From positions 1 to 64,000 of the forward strand of contig JAUIAB010000005.1 of assembly GCA_030425505.1 (NCBI GenBank): 64,000 bases of DNA, read 5' to 3'. The translations under genes were made by a program, and so were the position numbers. The notes below the pieces were generated by a model. It did not search any database, had not been told where the DNA came from, and saw nothing but the letters and a program-made list of their open reading frames with translations. Shown here in pieces: positions 1 through 12,700 of the stretch. This DNA comes from Bacteroidia bacterium (GTDB taxonomy: Bacteria > Bacteroidota > Bacteroidia > Cytophagales > Flammeovirgaceae). Numbering within the stretch: the first letter of the stretch is position 1; every line of letters begins with the position of its first letter.

Positions 1-226
1 CCCATGGCGTAATCTGTTGATTGCTAAAGGATAAGTTAAATTTTATATCTATTATTTTCTAACGCTCAACGTTAGAAGTTTAAATACCAAAGCTATACCT
101 TTTTTTCTATTGCGTATTTTGGGTTAATAGGATTTTTTATATGCTGTAAAATAAAAAGGTACATATGTAACTTTTTTTAGTATAATTAAGTAAGACTATA
201 TATACACAAGCAAAAAACAACCAGTT

Positions 227-3200
227 ATGAAAAAAAAGAGATCCGTATTTTTATTAATATTACTTTTAAGTGCTTTTTACACATCTTGTAACAATCAAAA
301 AAAGGAAGGAAGTGAAGTAGAACCACTAACAATACTTGAGGATAGGAGTGCTATTTTTAACAAAAATCAACTGAATTTTATTTCAAGCTTACCTGAAGCA
401 AACTATCAAGAATTAGCCAATGATGATTTACCAGAGCTAAAGCCAAAAGTAAATTCAAGAGGACCGTTTAATGTTGGAGGTAGAACTAGAAGTGTGGCAG
501 TAGATCTGCAAGATGAGTCTCATATGCTATCAGCTGGTGTGTCAGGGGATCTTTGGCAAACTTTTGATGGAGGTCAAACATGGTCTAAAGTTTCCTTACC
601 AGTAAGAGATGTATATGGCATTAGCTCTATTGTCCAAGACTCAAGACCTGGGTTTAGGCATATTTGGTATTGTGGAAAAGGAAATAAAGGTGCTAGTTTA
701 TCAGGTGCAAGTAGTACCAGTATACTTATTTTTAGATCAACTGATAATGGAAATAGTTGGAACCCTCTATTAGGTTATGAAGATCTTAGCAATGCACAAA
801 CAATGAGTTTTATTGACAGAATTATTGTGTCACCACTAGATGGAAATTTAGTAGTTGCAGGAGGCACGAGAGTGATTACTGTGAATATAGAAGAGAATAA
901 TATAGTAATAGTTAATTCTATTGGTTTATTATTTCCTGCTTCAGATTATGTAAAAGCAGGTATGGAACAGTTTTCAACTGGCGAATTGATAATTGGTACG
1001 CCTGTAGGAGGTAGAACCCCTGACAAAATTATATATAGAAGTTTAGATGGTAGTTGGCAGGATATAACTCCTGAAGAAATGGAAGGAAACCAGATAGGTT
1101 TGCCTGAAAGCGGTAGAATGGAGGTTGCTTTGTCAAATATTCGAAGGCCTGATGGAAGCAGAGATATTTACATATTCTCTTATGGGAATCTCCCTAATGA
1201 ATATCCTTATAACTATAGATTATTTCATGGGACGCTTAGAGTAAATAATGGGGTAGCAGTTTGCGAATGGGAAGATAGAAGTGCTAACCTAGAACCTGCT
1301 TCAGACTATTTAGCCCAGGGAACACACAATATGTGTATAGGAGTTCACCCTAATGATCCTGACCTAGTATACATTGGAAGCAAGGCTTTTATTTGCTCTA
1401 CAGATGGCTTTAGGTCAGATGATAATGTTAAAAGTATAGGTGGGTTGCATCCGGATAACCATAAAATTCTTTTCTACCCTTCTAATCCAGATCACATGAT
1501 TGTTGCTAATGATGGCGGTGTATATAAAACAAATAATTGTAGAGCTAACCTTGACTCAAGAAGAGATAGGATTGGTTTTGAATGGGAAGAGTTAAATAGC
1601 GGGTATGTAACCACTCAGGCATACAGCGTGGCTATACCTCCAACGGGTAGAAGAACAGCTATTGCCACAGGTCTTCAGGATCAGGGATCCAGGCTTTCAT
1701 TTAATAAAAATAGAGATGATAGATATGTAAAACCTACATCAAGTGATGGTATGTTTTGTCAGTTTTCCAACGATGGAAGGTATTTGTATACAACAAACCA
1801 ATATGGCAATATACCAAGGATTAGTGTAGATTATGCAACAAATACCTTTGAAAGGCAAGAAGATGAAATATGGTCTGAAACAGACTGGTCAGGTAGACCA
1901 TTTTTTGTATTAGATCAAAACCAAGATGGGTTGGCATATGTAATCCATGAAAGTGAGTACATCAACAGGTACAGAAACTTTAATGTAAACTTTAATGTAG
2001 ATGCTAGAATAGAGTTTCCTTTAGTCGAAGATGACAAACTATCAACATTAGCCTTAAGTAAAGAACCAGCAAATATACTCTATGTAGCCACTAAGTTTGG
2101 GCATTTATATAGAGTAGAAAATGCTGATCGAGCAAACCCAAGAATAGTAGAAATTAGTAGAGAGAGTTTTATAAGAGAAGAAGATGTAGAAGAAGGTGAA
2201 GATCAGGCGCGAGTTTATTTTATTGAAAATACTAATAGGATTAATTGTATAGCAGTAGATCCATGGGATGGAAGAAGGGTTTTTGTCACCTTTTCTGGAG
2301 AAGGGGTGCCTAGCATATTTTATTCTCAAAATAGCGGAGATACTTGGACAAATGTAGATGGAAATTTGAGTGGTGGTTTAAGCCCATCTGTTCGTTATTT
2401 GGCTGTTAGAAGGTTAGATAATAGGCGAGGTTACTCAAAAGTTTTCCTTGGTACTGGAATGGGTTTATTTTCTACAAAAGACATTCACTTAACAGCTGGG
2501 GAGGAATTAAATCCATCCAATATTCAATGGAAGAGGGAAGCGCTAGAGAGTATAGGAGCAGCTAATGTGACAATGATACAATGTAGAACTAGTGATGGAA
2601 TGGTAGCTGTATCCACTTATGGAAAGGGGCTGTTTTCTTTTTCTAATGAATCATATGTAAAAGACCTAGGAAGCATGAGCATAACAGTAGAAGAAGGAGA
2701 AAAAGAGATAGATCTTTCATGTTTTAACTTTGAGATAGAAGGAGAGGTATTGAACTATTTAGTAACTGCAAGCTCAGATGAAAGTGTAGTTTCTTATAAC
2801 GTAGATGGAGATTTATTAAACTTAGAAGCAAACTTAGAAGGAACTACTTATCTAACTCTAGAAACTAACAATGGAGATTTAAGATCCAGAGGAAAGCTAA
2901 GAGTAGATGTTATAGATGAGGGAGAGAATATACTTTATGATCAGGGCTTTGAGATAGTAGAAGCTTCAGGGTCTTCTAGTTTCATAAAGAGGGACTTTGA
3001 AAGGAATATAGATAGATATGGCATAAAAATGTCGGATGATTTTGAAATAGAAAGAGGTAGTTCATGGTTGGTAGAGGAGTTTCATGTTGAGGGAAAGATA
3101 AGGCAGCCCTTTCAAGGAGGGGATGAGCCAACAGGTGTTCGTTTAAACCTATATAGAGAAGAGGGCGGGGAAAAACAAAGGGTACTAATGCGATACTATG

Positions 3201-4750
3201 ATTTGGAAAGAGATACGAGGATAGAAGTATTACCACATGAAGCCAGTCACAGGTATAGTTTTAAGATGCATCTGGGTGAGCAAACAAGACTAGGAGAAGG
3301 AAGATACTGGTTGAGTGTAATGGCAGTATTTAGAGAAGAAGATGAAAGAGCTTTACCATGGTTGTGGAGGAATGAGTTGGCTGGAGGTAATGCAATAGAG
3401 AACAGGGTAGATAGTCGTAATGGACAAGATATTGTAACTAATACGAATAGAAAGCTATGGTTTAGAGTACTAGGTGAGATAGAAAATGCCTGGAGATATA
3501 GTAGCCCTAGAAACATATTTGGTGAAGCTAACAATAGTGGTATACAATTAAGTTGGGAGCTACCTGCTGCAAACAATATTAACCCACCAGAAGAAATACT
3601 ATTAGAGCGAAATAAAAATGGTAGTGATTACACACCAGTAACAATACTCACATATGGATCGACAAGTTATTATGATGACCATAATATTGCTGATGGATTG
3701 TATCAGTACCGGTTGAAAGTACTACAAGCAGGAAGAAGAGGGTCAAATTATGCAGAATCAAATGAAGTACTTATAGGAGATCCTGTTAAAATACCAGCAG
3801 AGTTTAGAATATTAAGTATTGATAGTGAGTCAGCTATTTTACTATGGGAGTCAGATTTTGTAGGTAATTTAAAACATAGGAGAGCTGATGAATTAATTTT
3901 AGAAAGGCGCTTTTATAGCTATGTGTGGAGAAATGAAGAAGAGTACGTTTCAGACTTTGAAGAAGTAGCTGTAATAAACAGAAACACTTGGGTTTACGTT
4001 GACCAGCTACCATATAGTGGGGTATATTACGAGTATAGATTAACCGCTAGAAATAGGTTGGGTTCTGCAAGTTCACTTTCAGGTGAACGTTTATCTAGGT
4101 TCAATAGATACCCAGAGAATGTAAGAGTAACCTTAAACAAATTAGGGGAGGTAAATATTACTTGGGGTATGCATTTTTATGGTGTTAATATGTTTAAGCT
4201 CTGGAGAAAAATAGGAGATAATGAACCTGTTGAGATGGACAATACCTTTAGTCCTTGGGACGAGCAAGATTCGCCTAATTTTGATTTGCATAGAAGTAGT
4301 TTTACTATGCAAGACGATCCAGGTATGTTGATTGATTTATTAGGAGTTAATAATGTATACTATGCTATTGAAGTGATGCCTTTTTGGGGCAATCAAGTAA
4401 TTATGAGTGATTGGGTTCCTATTAGTAATGGCAATAATAACATAGGAATTGAAATGCTTGGCGGCGGTTTTAGATTTGAGTCTAAAAAAGAAAACAAAGA
4501 AATAAATGTATACCCTAACCCTTTTCTGGGAAATGTATTTCACCTAGAATTACCTGAGTATTCAAAAGGAATAATACAAGTATCTATTGCAGATCTATCT
4601 GGAAAAGAAGTTTTCTTTAGTGAATTATTTGACCAAAAAAGTAAATTAATTGAAATAGATTTATCAAGAAAAGTAAATGCAGGGGTTTATTTCCTCACTG
4701 TAAAAACTGAAAATAATAAAACCTATAGAAGTAAAGTTATTAAAAAGTAA
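227..4750 (+). CDS. Large BNR-repeat secreted protein with C-terminal T9SS sorting domain
   Basis: A 1507-residue exported protein. The N-terminus is a signal peptide ending in a lipobox-like FYTSC (Cys21). Residues about 75-810 hold repeated Asp-box/BNR-type propeller blades (SxDxGxTW-like pieces such as FDGGQTW, STDNGNSW, SQNSGDTW), as in sialidase/sortilin-like propellers. A beta-sandwich or cadherin-like stretch follows at about 815-885. Fibronectin type III-like modules occupy about 1100-1410. The last 80 residues (from INVYPNPF) form a type A T9SS sorting domain ending in VIKK. Expected location is the cell surface or outside the cell. Function is unknown; no glycosidase catalytic set was recognised. 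It is odd that a lipobox and a T9SS domain occur together. It is transcribed alone and ends at a strong hairpin. Confidence 0.85.
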   Translation: MKKKRSVFLLILLLSAFYTSCNNQKKEGSEVEPLTILEDRSAIFNKNQLNFISSLPEANYQELANDDLPELKPKVNSRGPFNVGGRTRSVAVDLQDESHMLSAGVSGDLWQTFDGGQTWSKVSLPVRDVYGISSIVQDSRPGFRHIWYCGKGNKGASLSGASSTSILIFRSTDNGNSWNPLLGYEDLSNAQTMSFIDRIIVSPLDGNLVVAGGTRVITVNIEENNIVIVNSIGLLFPASDYVKAGMEQFSTGELIIGTPVGGRTPDKIIYRSLDGSWQDITPEEMEGNQIGLPESGRMEVALSNIRRPDGSRDIYIFSYGNLPNEYPYNYRLFHGTLRVNNGVAVCEWEDRSANLEPASDYLAQGTHNMCIGVHPNDPDLVYIGSKAFICSTDGFRSDDNVKSIGGLHPDNHKILFYPSNPDHMIVANDGGVYKTNNCRANLDSRRDRIGFEWEELNSGYVTTQAYSVAIPPTGRRTAIATGLQDQGSRLSFNKNRDDRYVKPTSSDGMFCQFSNDGRYLYTTNQYGNIPRISVDYATNTFERQEDEIWSETDWSGRPFFVLDQNQDGLAYVIHESEYINRYRNFNVNFNVDARIEFPLVEDDKLSTLALSKEPANILYVATKFGHLYRVENADRANPRIVEISRESFIREEDVEEGEDQARVYFIENTNRINCIAVDPWDGRRVFVTFSGEGVPSIFYSQNSGDTWTNVDGNLSGGLSPSVRYLAVRRLDNRRGYSKVFLGTGMGLFSTKDIHLTAGEELNPSNIQWKREALESIGAANVTMIQCRTSDGMVAVSTYGKGLFSFSNESYVKDLGSMSITVEEGEKEIDLSCFNFEIEGEVLNYLVTASSDESVVSYNVDGDLLNLEANLEGTTYLTLETNNGDLRSRGKLRVDVIDEGENILYDQGFEIVEASGSSSFIKRDFERNIDRYGIKMSDDFEIERGSSWLVEEFHVEGKIRQPFQGGDEPTGVRLNLYREEGGEKQRVLMRYYDLERDTRIEVLPHEASHRYSFKMHLGEQTRLGEGRYWLSVMAVFREEDERALPWLWRNELAGGNAIENRVDSRNGQDIVTNTNRKLWFRVLGEIENAWRYSSPRNIFGEANNSGIQLSWELPAANNINPPEEILLERNKNGSDYTPVTILTYGSTSYYDDHNIADGLYQYRLKVLQAGRRGSNYAESNEVLIGDPVKIPAEFRILSIDSESAILLWESDFVGNLKHRRADELILERRFYSYVWRNEEEYVSDFEEVAVINRNTWVYVDQLPYSGVYYEYRLTARNRLGSASSLSGERLSRFNRYPENVRVTLNKLGEVNITWGMHFYGVNMFKLWRKIGDNEPVEMDNTFSPWDEQDSPNFDLHRSSFTMQDDPGMLIDLLGVNNVYYAIEVMPFWGNQVIMSDWVPISNGNNNIGIEMLGGGFRFESKKENKEINVYPNPFLGNVFHLELPEYSKGIIQVSIADLSGKEVFFSELFDQKSKLIEIDLSRKVNAGVYFLTVKTENNKTYRSKVIKK

Positions 4751-4754
4751 CAAA

Positions 4755-4798
4755 TAGTATCACAGGAAGTGCTTTTTTATACACTTCCTGTGATACTA
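4755..4798. terminator. Bidirectional terminator, 17-bp perfect stem
   Basis: A perfect 17-bp inverted repeat (arms 4755-4771 and 4782-4798, starting TAGTATCACAGG) encloses a 10-base loop that contains six T. It fills the gap between the plus-strand BNR gene (stop at 4750) and the convergent minus-strand flavoprotein gene (stop at 4803), so it probably serves both. Confidence 0.85.
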
Positions 4799-4802
4799 AT
4801 AT

Positions 4803-6032
4803 CTATAATTCAGCTATAGCCTTAGCTGCAATAAAAGCCGTAGTCCATGCAGCTTGAAAATTAAAACCTCCAGTAACAGCATCAATATCTATTACCTCTC
4901 CAGAAAAATAAATTCCAGACGATAGTTTACTTTCCATTGTTTTAAAGTTAATTTCTTTTCTATTCACTCCACCACAAGTAACAAACTCGTCCTTAAAAGT
5001 GCTTTTTCCTTTGACAGACACTATTGTATTAGTAATTAAATCAACCAAAGATTCAATATCACTTGCCCTCAAAGATGCATAGTTTACACCTTCCAGTTTG
5101 AGAAGATAAACCATTCTTTGCCAAAGTCTTTTAGGCAAACCTAATAATGCTAGGTTTTTTACTTTTTTATTTCCATGATTAACTCTTGTGTTATGGATAA
5201 CTTCTTTTGCACTTTCATGATCTTTGCTTACCCAATTGACAGAAATATCAAAATTATAATTCTTGGCATGCAAAATTCTTGCAGCCCAAGCGGAAAGTTT
5301 TAAAACTACTGGACCACTTAAGCCCCAATGAGTTATTAATAAAGCCCCGCTATCCTCAAAATCAGACTCCAAAATTTTAACCCGAGCATTTGGTACTGAA
5401 ATACCTTCCAAAGACTTTAAAGCCGGATGATTAATGTTAAAAGTAAATAATGAGGGTACTGGTGGAACAATAGCATGACCATGCAACTCAATAATCTTCC
5501 ATGAAGCAACACTACTACCTGTAGCAAAGAGTATATTTTTGGCTTCGAAAGCTCTTTTTTTAGATTTAATCATCCATTTATTTCCTTCTTTATCAAGAGA
5601 AGTAACTGGAGAATTAGTAATTACTTCAATACCGAGCTTTTTGGATAAACCAATAAAGCAGTTGACAATTGAAGATGAGCTATTACTGATAGGGAAAACC
5701 CTACCATCATCCTCAATTTTAGTTTCAACACCATGATCAGCTAACCAGCTCATCATATCACCACATAAAAAACGGTGAAATGGACCTAATAACTCCTTAT
5801 TACCTCTTGGGTAATAGTTAACCAGCTCACTAGGATCAAAACATCCATGGGTCACATTGCATCTTCCTCCTCCAGAGATTTTTACCTTACTTAATAAATT
5901 GCTCGATTTTTCTAAAATGACAATTTTAAGATCAGGGTTGATCTCAGCAACTTGAATGGCTGCAAAAAACCCAGCAGCACCCCCTCCTACTATTACTAAA
6001 TCATATACTTTTTTCAAGCTACTAACCTTCAA
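4803..6032 (-). CDS. HI0933/YhiN-family FAD-dependent oxidoreductase
   Basis: A 409-residue flavoprotein of the HI0933 (YhiN/BaiN-like) family. An N-terminal Rossmann dinucleotide motif GGGAAG (residues 16-21) is followed by the family signature KISGGGRCNVTH. The C-terminal block TMESKLSSGIYFSGEVIDID...TGGFNFQ is also typical and binds the flavin. The substrate is not known for most members; some gut homologues reduce bile-acid intermediates, and that role should not be carried over here. The start is a TTG at 6032, and a second TTG lies five codons in; no in-frame ATG precedes the GxGxxG motif. It converges on the BNR gene and has no clear operon partner. Confidence 0.88.
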   Translation of the reverse strand: MKVSSLKKVYDLVIVGGGAAGFFAAIQVAEINPDLKIVILEKSSNLLSKVKISGGGRCNVTHGCFDPSELVNYYPRGNKELLGPFHRFLCGDMMSWLADHGVETKIEDDGRVFPISNSSSSIVNCFIGLSKKLGIEVITNSPVTSLDKEGNKWMIKSKKRAFEAKNILFATGSSVASWKIIELHGHAIVPPVPSLFTFNINHPALKSLEGISVPNARVKILESDFEDSGALLITHWGLSGPVVLKLSAWAARILHAKNYNFDISVNWVSKDHESAKEVIHNTRVNHGNKKVKNLALLGLPKRLWQRMVYLLKLEGVNYASLRASDIESLVDLITNTIVSVKGKSTFKDEFVTCGGVNRKEINFKTMESKLSSGIYFSGEVIDIDAVTGGFNFQAAWTTAFIAAKAIAEL

Positions 6033-6085
6033 GTTTTTAGATACAAAATCTGCGTTATATAAAGTTCAATAATTTATTCTAACCA

Positions 6086-6598
6086 TTACTTTTTAAAAAC
6101 AAACTTAATTTCTTTTTCAGCCGCATCTTTTTCTGAGTTCAGGACAAATACATGCATGGTTGTATCACTTATTTTTTTAAAGCGAATACCATCAAAACGA
6201 ACTTCAGTTTTCGTGATTTTGACCAGAGGAAAAACAAGAACTTCTTTCTTTTCCTCCCAACCTGTTAGGTCAGCATTAAAGTGTTTTAATTGAAAACTAA
6301 GACCCTTTTCTTCATCAAAAGAAATAGTCATAATCTCATAAAAAACAATTGCATCATCTTTGATAAGCTTGAACATACCCATCATAGAATTCCCAGATGG
6401 TTCACTCCATATCTCTTCAAAAGAACCGCCAAAAGCTTCTCCTTTCCAACTTCCACTAATCCAGCTTATTTTTTTTAAACCTTTGTGTACATTACTGCTA
6501 TCTAGAAGCTCTTTTGAAGATTTTGGGATATTTGGGATATAAGAGTATGATTTTGCTGACAGCAATAAACAAAAAATCAAGAAAATATTTTTTTGCAT
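6086..6598 (-). CDS. DUF6265 family exported protein
   Basis: A protein of about 170 residues. The ATG at 6598 was chosen because it puts a signal peptide (MQKNIFLIFCLLLSAKSYS) at the N-terminus. A longer reading frame from 6658 would add 20 residues and run into the start of the divergent gene. The body matches the DUF6265 pattern: WISGSWKGEAFGGSFEEIW near the N-terminus, then GNSMMGMFKL and a short lipocalin-like beta series ending with VFKK. Members are small secreted proteins of unknown function. It is divergent from the alpha-2-macroglobulin gene, with about 120 bp between the starts for both promoters. Confidence 0.75.
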   Translation of the reverse strand: MQKNIFLIFCLLLSAKSYSYIPNIPKSSKELLDSSNVHKGLKKISWISGSWKGEAFGGSFEEIWSEPSGNSMMGMFKLIKDDAIVFYEIMTISFDEEKGLSFQLKHFNADLTGWEEKKEVLVFPLVKITKTEVRFDGIRFKKISDTTMHVFVLNSEKDAAEKEIKFVFKK

Positions 6599-6718
6599 TA
6601 CAAGTAATTGATTGTTAGTGTTAGTTAAAAATATGTAAAAAAAGCATACTTTTTGCAATGCTCTAATAACAACTTATATATTTATATTAAAGCGAGTTGT
6701 AAACTAAAAAAAGCACTC

Positions 6719-9700
6719 ATGAAAATAAGAAATCTTATCATTTGCATATTCATATTTTTTCAAACTGCTTGTGCTCAAAAAAATATTAAAATGGATAATA
6801 AAGAACTTGGAAAAGGATGGGAAAAAGTAAAGCAACTAGAAAAAAAAGGACTCCCTGAGTCTGCACTTGAAGAGGTTGAAAAAATTTATAGCTCTGCTTT
6901 GGAGAAAGAAAATTGGGGAGAATTAGTAAAAGCAATTATACACAAACTAAAATATACAAGTTACAAAGAAGAAAATGCTTTTGTAAAGAACTTAATTAAA
7001 CTAAAAAAAGAAGCGGAAACAGCAACATACCCTGCAAAACCACTATTACACTCAATGCTTGGCGAGATGTATTGGTCTTATTATCAAAATAATAGATATA
7101 GGTTTAACCAACGATCTCAAATAGCTGGCATAAAACAAGATGATATTGAAACCTGGAGCTTACAAAAAATAGTAGAAGAAACATTTAGACAGTATCAATT
7201 ATCTTTAGACGACTCGGAAAAAAGTAAAGAAATAGCAATCAACATATATGATGAAGTACTAGCAAAAGGAGGAGAAACTAGTAGAGAAATTCGACCTACC
7301 ATTTTTGATTTCCTCGCACATAGAGCTATTGCATTCTTCTCTAATCCTGAGCCAGATATAACAAAGCCAGCAAGCACATTTATGATAGATGATGCACAGT
7401 ATCTCGCTGAAGCATTTGATTTTGTAGACTTAGAAATTGCTTCAGACGATACTCTTTCTATGAAATATCATGCTTTGAAAATATACCAAGAGCTAATACA
7501 GCTTCACTTAGAAGATGAAGATCCTAAAGCATTGGTAGAAGTAGACCTTCAACGGTTAGAGTTTGTGAAAAACAATTCTATTATTCCTAATAAGGAAGAA
7601 CTATATCTTAAAACACTTCAAAAACTTGAAAAAGAAACGATCGAAAGTCCGGTATCTACAAAAGTAACTCACAAAATAGCTCTATCGCACCAATTATCTG
7701 GTTATCAGTACAAGCCACTAATCTCTGAAGATCACAAATGGGATCTAAAAAAAGCAATAGAGCTTTGTGATGCTGGGCTTCAACGATTTCCAGATTCTGA
7801 CGGGGCAATACTTTGCGAAAACTTGAAAATAGATATTACAAAGCAGACTATAGAGTCGCAAATAGAAAAAAGAAATATTCCAAACCAGCCATTTAGAGCC
7901 TTTATTCGGTATAATAACCTTGATAAAATAAACTACAGAGTTGTAAAGATAGATCGAACAGATGTTCAAGAGCTTAGAGAAGACCTCTCTAAAAAGCATG
8001 ATATCAATAAAGACAAGGAGTTTATTAAATACTTTTTAGATAAAAGCTCACTTAAAACAGGAAATTATTCACTACCAAATGATGGAGACTTTCAGAGTCA
8101 CAGCTTAGAAATAAAAATAGATGCACTTCCTGTAGGGGAGTATATGCTTATTTTTAGCTCAGATGAAAACTTCAATTTGGAAAAAAGTGCTGTGGTATAT
8201 TCATTCATAACAGTCACTAACATAAGCTACATACACAGAAATCATCAAAATGGAGATACTGATTTTTATGTAGTACACAGAGAAACAGGAGAGCCACTGC
8301 AAGGTGTAGAAGCAGAGGTATTCAGGAAAAAATACGAATCACAAAAAGGATATTATTTCAAAAAAGAAGGCACTTTAAAAAGTGACGGCAATGGTTACAT
8401 TCAGGTAGAGAAAAATCATAAACCAGGTGTTTATGATTATGGAATAAAAGTTAACTTTAGTAAAGGAGATGATTTTGTAAGCACAGATGAGATCGGTCAA
8501 GGTTATTCTTATTATTCATCATCCTATTCTGGACAAATAAACCAATATATAACCTATCCGCCAACTACTGGTATTCAAACTTTTTTTTTCTTGGATAGAT
8601 CAATATACAGACCTGGTCAAACCATTTATTTTAAAGGACTAGTGCTAATGACAGATGGTAAGAAGCCAGAAACAGTTAAAAATCGTGATGTCATTGTAAC
8701 ACTTTACGATGTAAACAATCAACCAAAAGGAGATTTAACCTTAAAAAGCAATGAGTACGGTACGTTTAGTGGAATCTTTACAGCACCGTCTAGTGGATTA
8801 ACTGGTCAAATGTCCCTTAAAACAAATAGCACTCTGGGGCAAGCAAGCTTTTCTGTAGAAGAATATAAACGCCCAAAGTTTCAGGTAAACTTTAACCCAC
8901 TAAAAGGGAGTTTTAAACTAAATGAAACGATAAAAGTAACTGGAAATGCTCAGGCATTTTCTGGAGCAAATATAGATGGAGCAGAAGTAAAATACCGAGT
9001 AGTAAGAAATGCCTCTTTTCCTTATTGGTTTTGGTACAGGTGGGGTTTTTATCCAAGTTCACCACAGATAGAAATAGTAAATGGCGCAACTAAAACAGAT
9101 GAAAAAGGGCAGTTTGAGATAGACTTTAAAGCAATACCAGATCTAAGCATAGACAAAAAAGTAGAGCCAACTTTTAGCTATACCATCTATGCAGATGTCA
9201 CAGACATCAATGGAGAAACGCATAGTTCATCAAAAGTAGTTTATGTAGGATATAAAGCACTTACCCTTAATATTCCCGTTTCAAATATTGATACCAAAGT
9301 TGGTAAAGATACATTTGACATATACACACAAAATTTGGCAGGTGAGTTTGAACCAGCAGCTGGTGAAATAACCATTTGGAAGCTTAAAGGCTCAAATAAA
9401 ACGTTTAGAGATAGGTACTGGAATCAACCGGATCTTCATTTATATTCTAAAGAAGAGTACTACCAATTATTTCCACATGACCTTTATGAAGATGAAAACA
9501 ACAAATTCAAGTGGGAAAAAGAAAAGAAAGTGTTTTCTACATCATTCAATACAAAAAACAATAAAAAACTAACATTAAACGATCTTGAAAAGTGGGATCT
9601 AGGAGAATACGTTTTGGAAATATCGTCGAAAGATAAATATGGAGAAAGTGTACAAGGAAAAACCTACTTTCAAGTGTTTTCTTCTGAAAAGAAAAGCGTA

Positions 9701-12700
9701 CCTGTAAAAACTGTTAACTATAGCCAAGCTTTAAAAACAAAGGCTGAACCAGGAGAAGAAGCCACTATCCTATTTGGTACTTCAGAGGAAAAAATAAATG
9801 CTTTGTATGAACTGGAACTGGATGGAAAAATAATCAATAAGGAAAGAGTTGAGCTCAATAGAGAGCAAAAAATATTCAAGGTTGATATAGAAGAAAGGCA
9901 TAGGGGCAACTTGATAGCACATTATATGTTTGTGAAGCATAATAGACTATATACTAATGATATAGTAATTCAAGTCCCATATACTAATAAGGTTTTAGAT
10001 ATTGAGTTTGCAACATTTAGAGACAAGCTTCAACCAGGTCAGGAAGAACAATGGAAAATAATAGTAAAAGGGAAAAATAAGGAAAAAATAGCAGCTGAAA
10101 TGGTTGCTACCCTTTACGATGAATCTTTAGACCAATTTAGAGCTCATGGCTGGTATCAAAACTTTTATACTCTAAACTACTCAAAGCTAAACTGGCAAAC
10201 AATTAATGACTTTAAATATCAGGCTTTCACTTCTTATTTCCCTCAAAATTGGCATGCCAGATACAAAAGATACCCTAAGGTTATCACGTATGATCAACTC
10301 AATTGGTTTGGATATAATTACTACAACTATTATTATAGAAATGCTAGGTTTAACTATAGTGGTAACCTTCAAAGAAACCTTAGAATGGCTCCAAGTAGTG
10401 TGAAGGATGGAGAGTTTGAAGAGGAGTCTGATGTTTTAGAGGAAGTAGTAAGTACCTCAACAGGTTTTGCTATGGATGCAGATGGTACTATAGCTACTGA
10501 AAGATCTGATATGCCTTCACCTCAAGAAGATGGAAACTTGGCTAAAAATGAAAACCAAAAAGTAGATCTTTCTAATGTTAAAGTCAGAACTAACTTCAAT
10601 GAGACAGCATTTTTCTACCCTCATTTACAGACCAATGCAAATGGAGAGATAATTATAAACTTTACTATACCAGAAGCTCTTACCAAATGGAAAATGCTTG
10701 GATTTGCTCATACACAAGACATGAAAACGGGAAGCATTGTAGAGCATTTGGTAACACAGAAAAACCTAATGGTAGTGCCCAATCAGCCTCGGTTCTTTAG
10801 GGAAAATGATAAAATGATTTTCTCTACAAAAATTAGCAGCTTGGTGGATAAAAACCTCTCTGGGCAGGTTGAGCTACAGTTCTTTGATGCAATAACCATG
10901 AAACCTGTTGATATATTTTCAAAAGGAGTAAAAAAAGGTCAAAGTTTTGCTACAAAACCAAAGCAAAGCACAACGGTAGAGTGGGAAATAGCAATCCCGG
11001 AGGGCATACAAGCAATTACCTATAGAGTAGTTGCCAAAGCAGGTAATTTCTCCGATGGAGAAGAAAGAATGATCCCTGTTGTAACAAATCGAATGCTTGT
11101 TACAGAAACATTACCGCTTCCTATCAGAGGCAAACAAACAAAGACATTTGAGTTTGAAAAACTGCTGAATAATACCTCAAAGACGCTCAAACATCAAAAG
11201 TATACATTGGAATATACATCCAATCCAGCCTGGTATGCAGTACAAGCTTTACCATACCTTATGGAGTATCCTTACGAATGTGTAGAACAAACATTTAGCA
11301 GATATTATGCTAATGCAATAGCATCCCATATTGCCAATAGCAACCCTAAAATCAAGAGAGTCTTTGATACCTGGAAGAATATACAGCCTGATGCTCTACT
11401 TTCTAACTTGGAGAAAAACCAGGAACTCAAAACAGCTTTACTAGAAGAAACACCATGGGTATTACAAGCACAAAGCGAAACCCAAAGAAAGCGAATGATT
11501 GGCGTTCTGTTTGATCTTAATAGAATGGCAAACGAGTTAGAAATAGCATTAAATAAAATACAAGATGCCCAATATTCTAGTGGTGGCTTTAGTTGGTTTC
11601 CTGGGTTGCCAGAAAATCGTTATATGACCCAACATATTACAGCAGGAATGGGGCATTTAGATGTTTTAGGTGTCAAAAGCATTAAAAAAGACTCTAAAAC
11701 ATGGAGTATGGTAACCAAAGCATTAAACTATTTGGACACAGAAATACGCAAAGACTATCAAAGACTTAAAGACTTAGCAAAACAAAAGAAAATAAAACTA
11801 GAAGATAATCACATAAGCTACATACAATATCACTACTTATATACTAGAAGTTACTTCAAAGAAGTAGAAGTTTCAAAAGCAAATCAAGAAGCGTTTGAGT
11901 ACTTCTTAAACCAGGCAAAAGAGTACTGGATAAAAACGAATCTTTATGCTCAGGGCATGGCATGTCTCGCATTGCACCAGTTTGATGAGGGTTCTACATC
12001 GAAAGAAATGATTCGATCATTTAGTGAAAGAGCTCTTCACTCTGAGGAAATGGGAATGTACTGGAAAAGTAGCAATGGTTACTTCTGGTATCAGGCACCA
12101 ATAGAAACACAAGCATTGATGATAGAGGTATATGATGTAGTAGCAGAAGATCAAAAAGCAGTAGAAGAGTTGAAAACATGGTTGCTTAAGCAGAAGCAAA
12201 CACAAGATTGGAAAACAACTAAAGCAACGGTAGAAGCCTGTTATGCTTTATTGAGAAGGGGGACAGATATTCTGGCAAATGATAATTTGGCAGAGATAAG
12301 TATTGGAGGCAAAAAAATAGATCCTAAAGAACGAGAAGACACGAATATTGAAGCAGGTACAGGTTATTTCAAAACATCTTGGAATAAAAATGAAATTTCT
12401 ACTGACATGGGAAGAATAGAAATATCCAAGAAAGAAGAAGGGGTAGCTTGGGGAGCAGTTTATTGGCAGTACTTTGAGCAGTTAGACAAAATCACACCCG
12501 CAGAAACTCCATTAAAACTTAAAAAAGAACTTTTCCTACAAAAAAATACAGATCGTGGTCAAGTTATAGTGCCAATAAATGAGCACACAAAACTTTCTGT
12601 AGGAGATCTTGTGAAAGTAAGAATAGAGTTAAGGGTTGACCGTGATATGGAGTACGTTCATCTTAAAGATATGAGAGCATCCTCATTTGAACCAGTTAGT

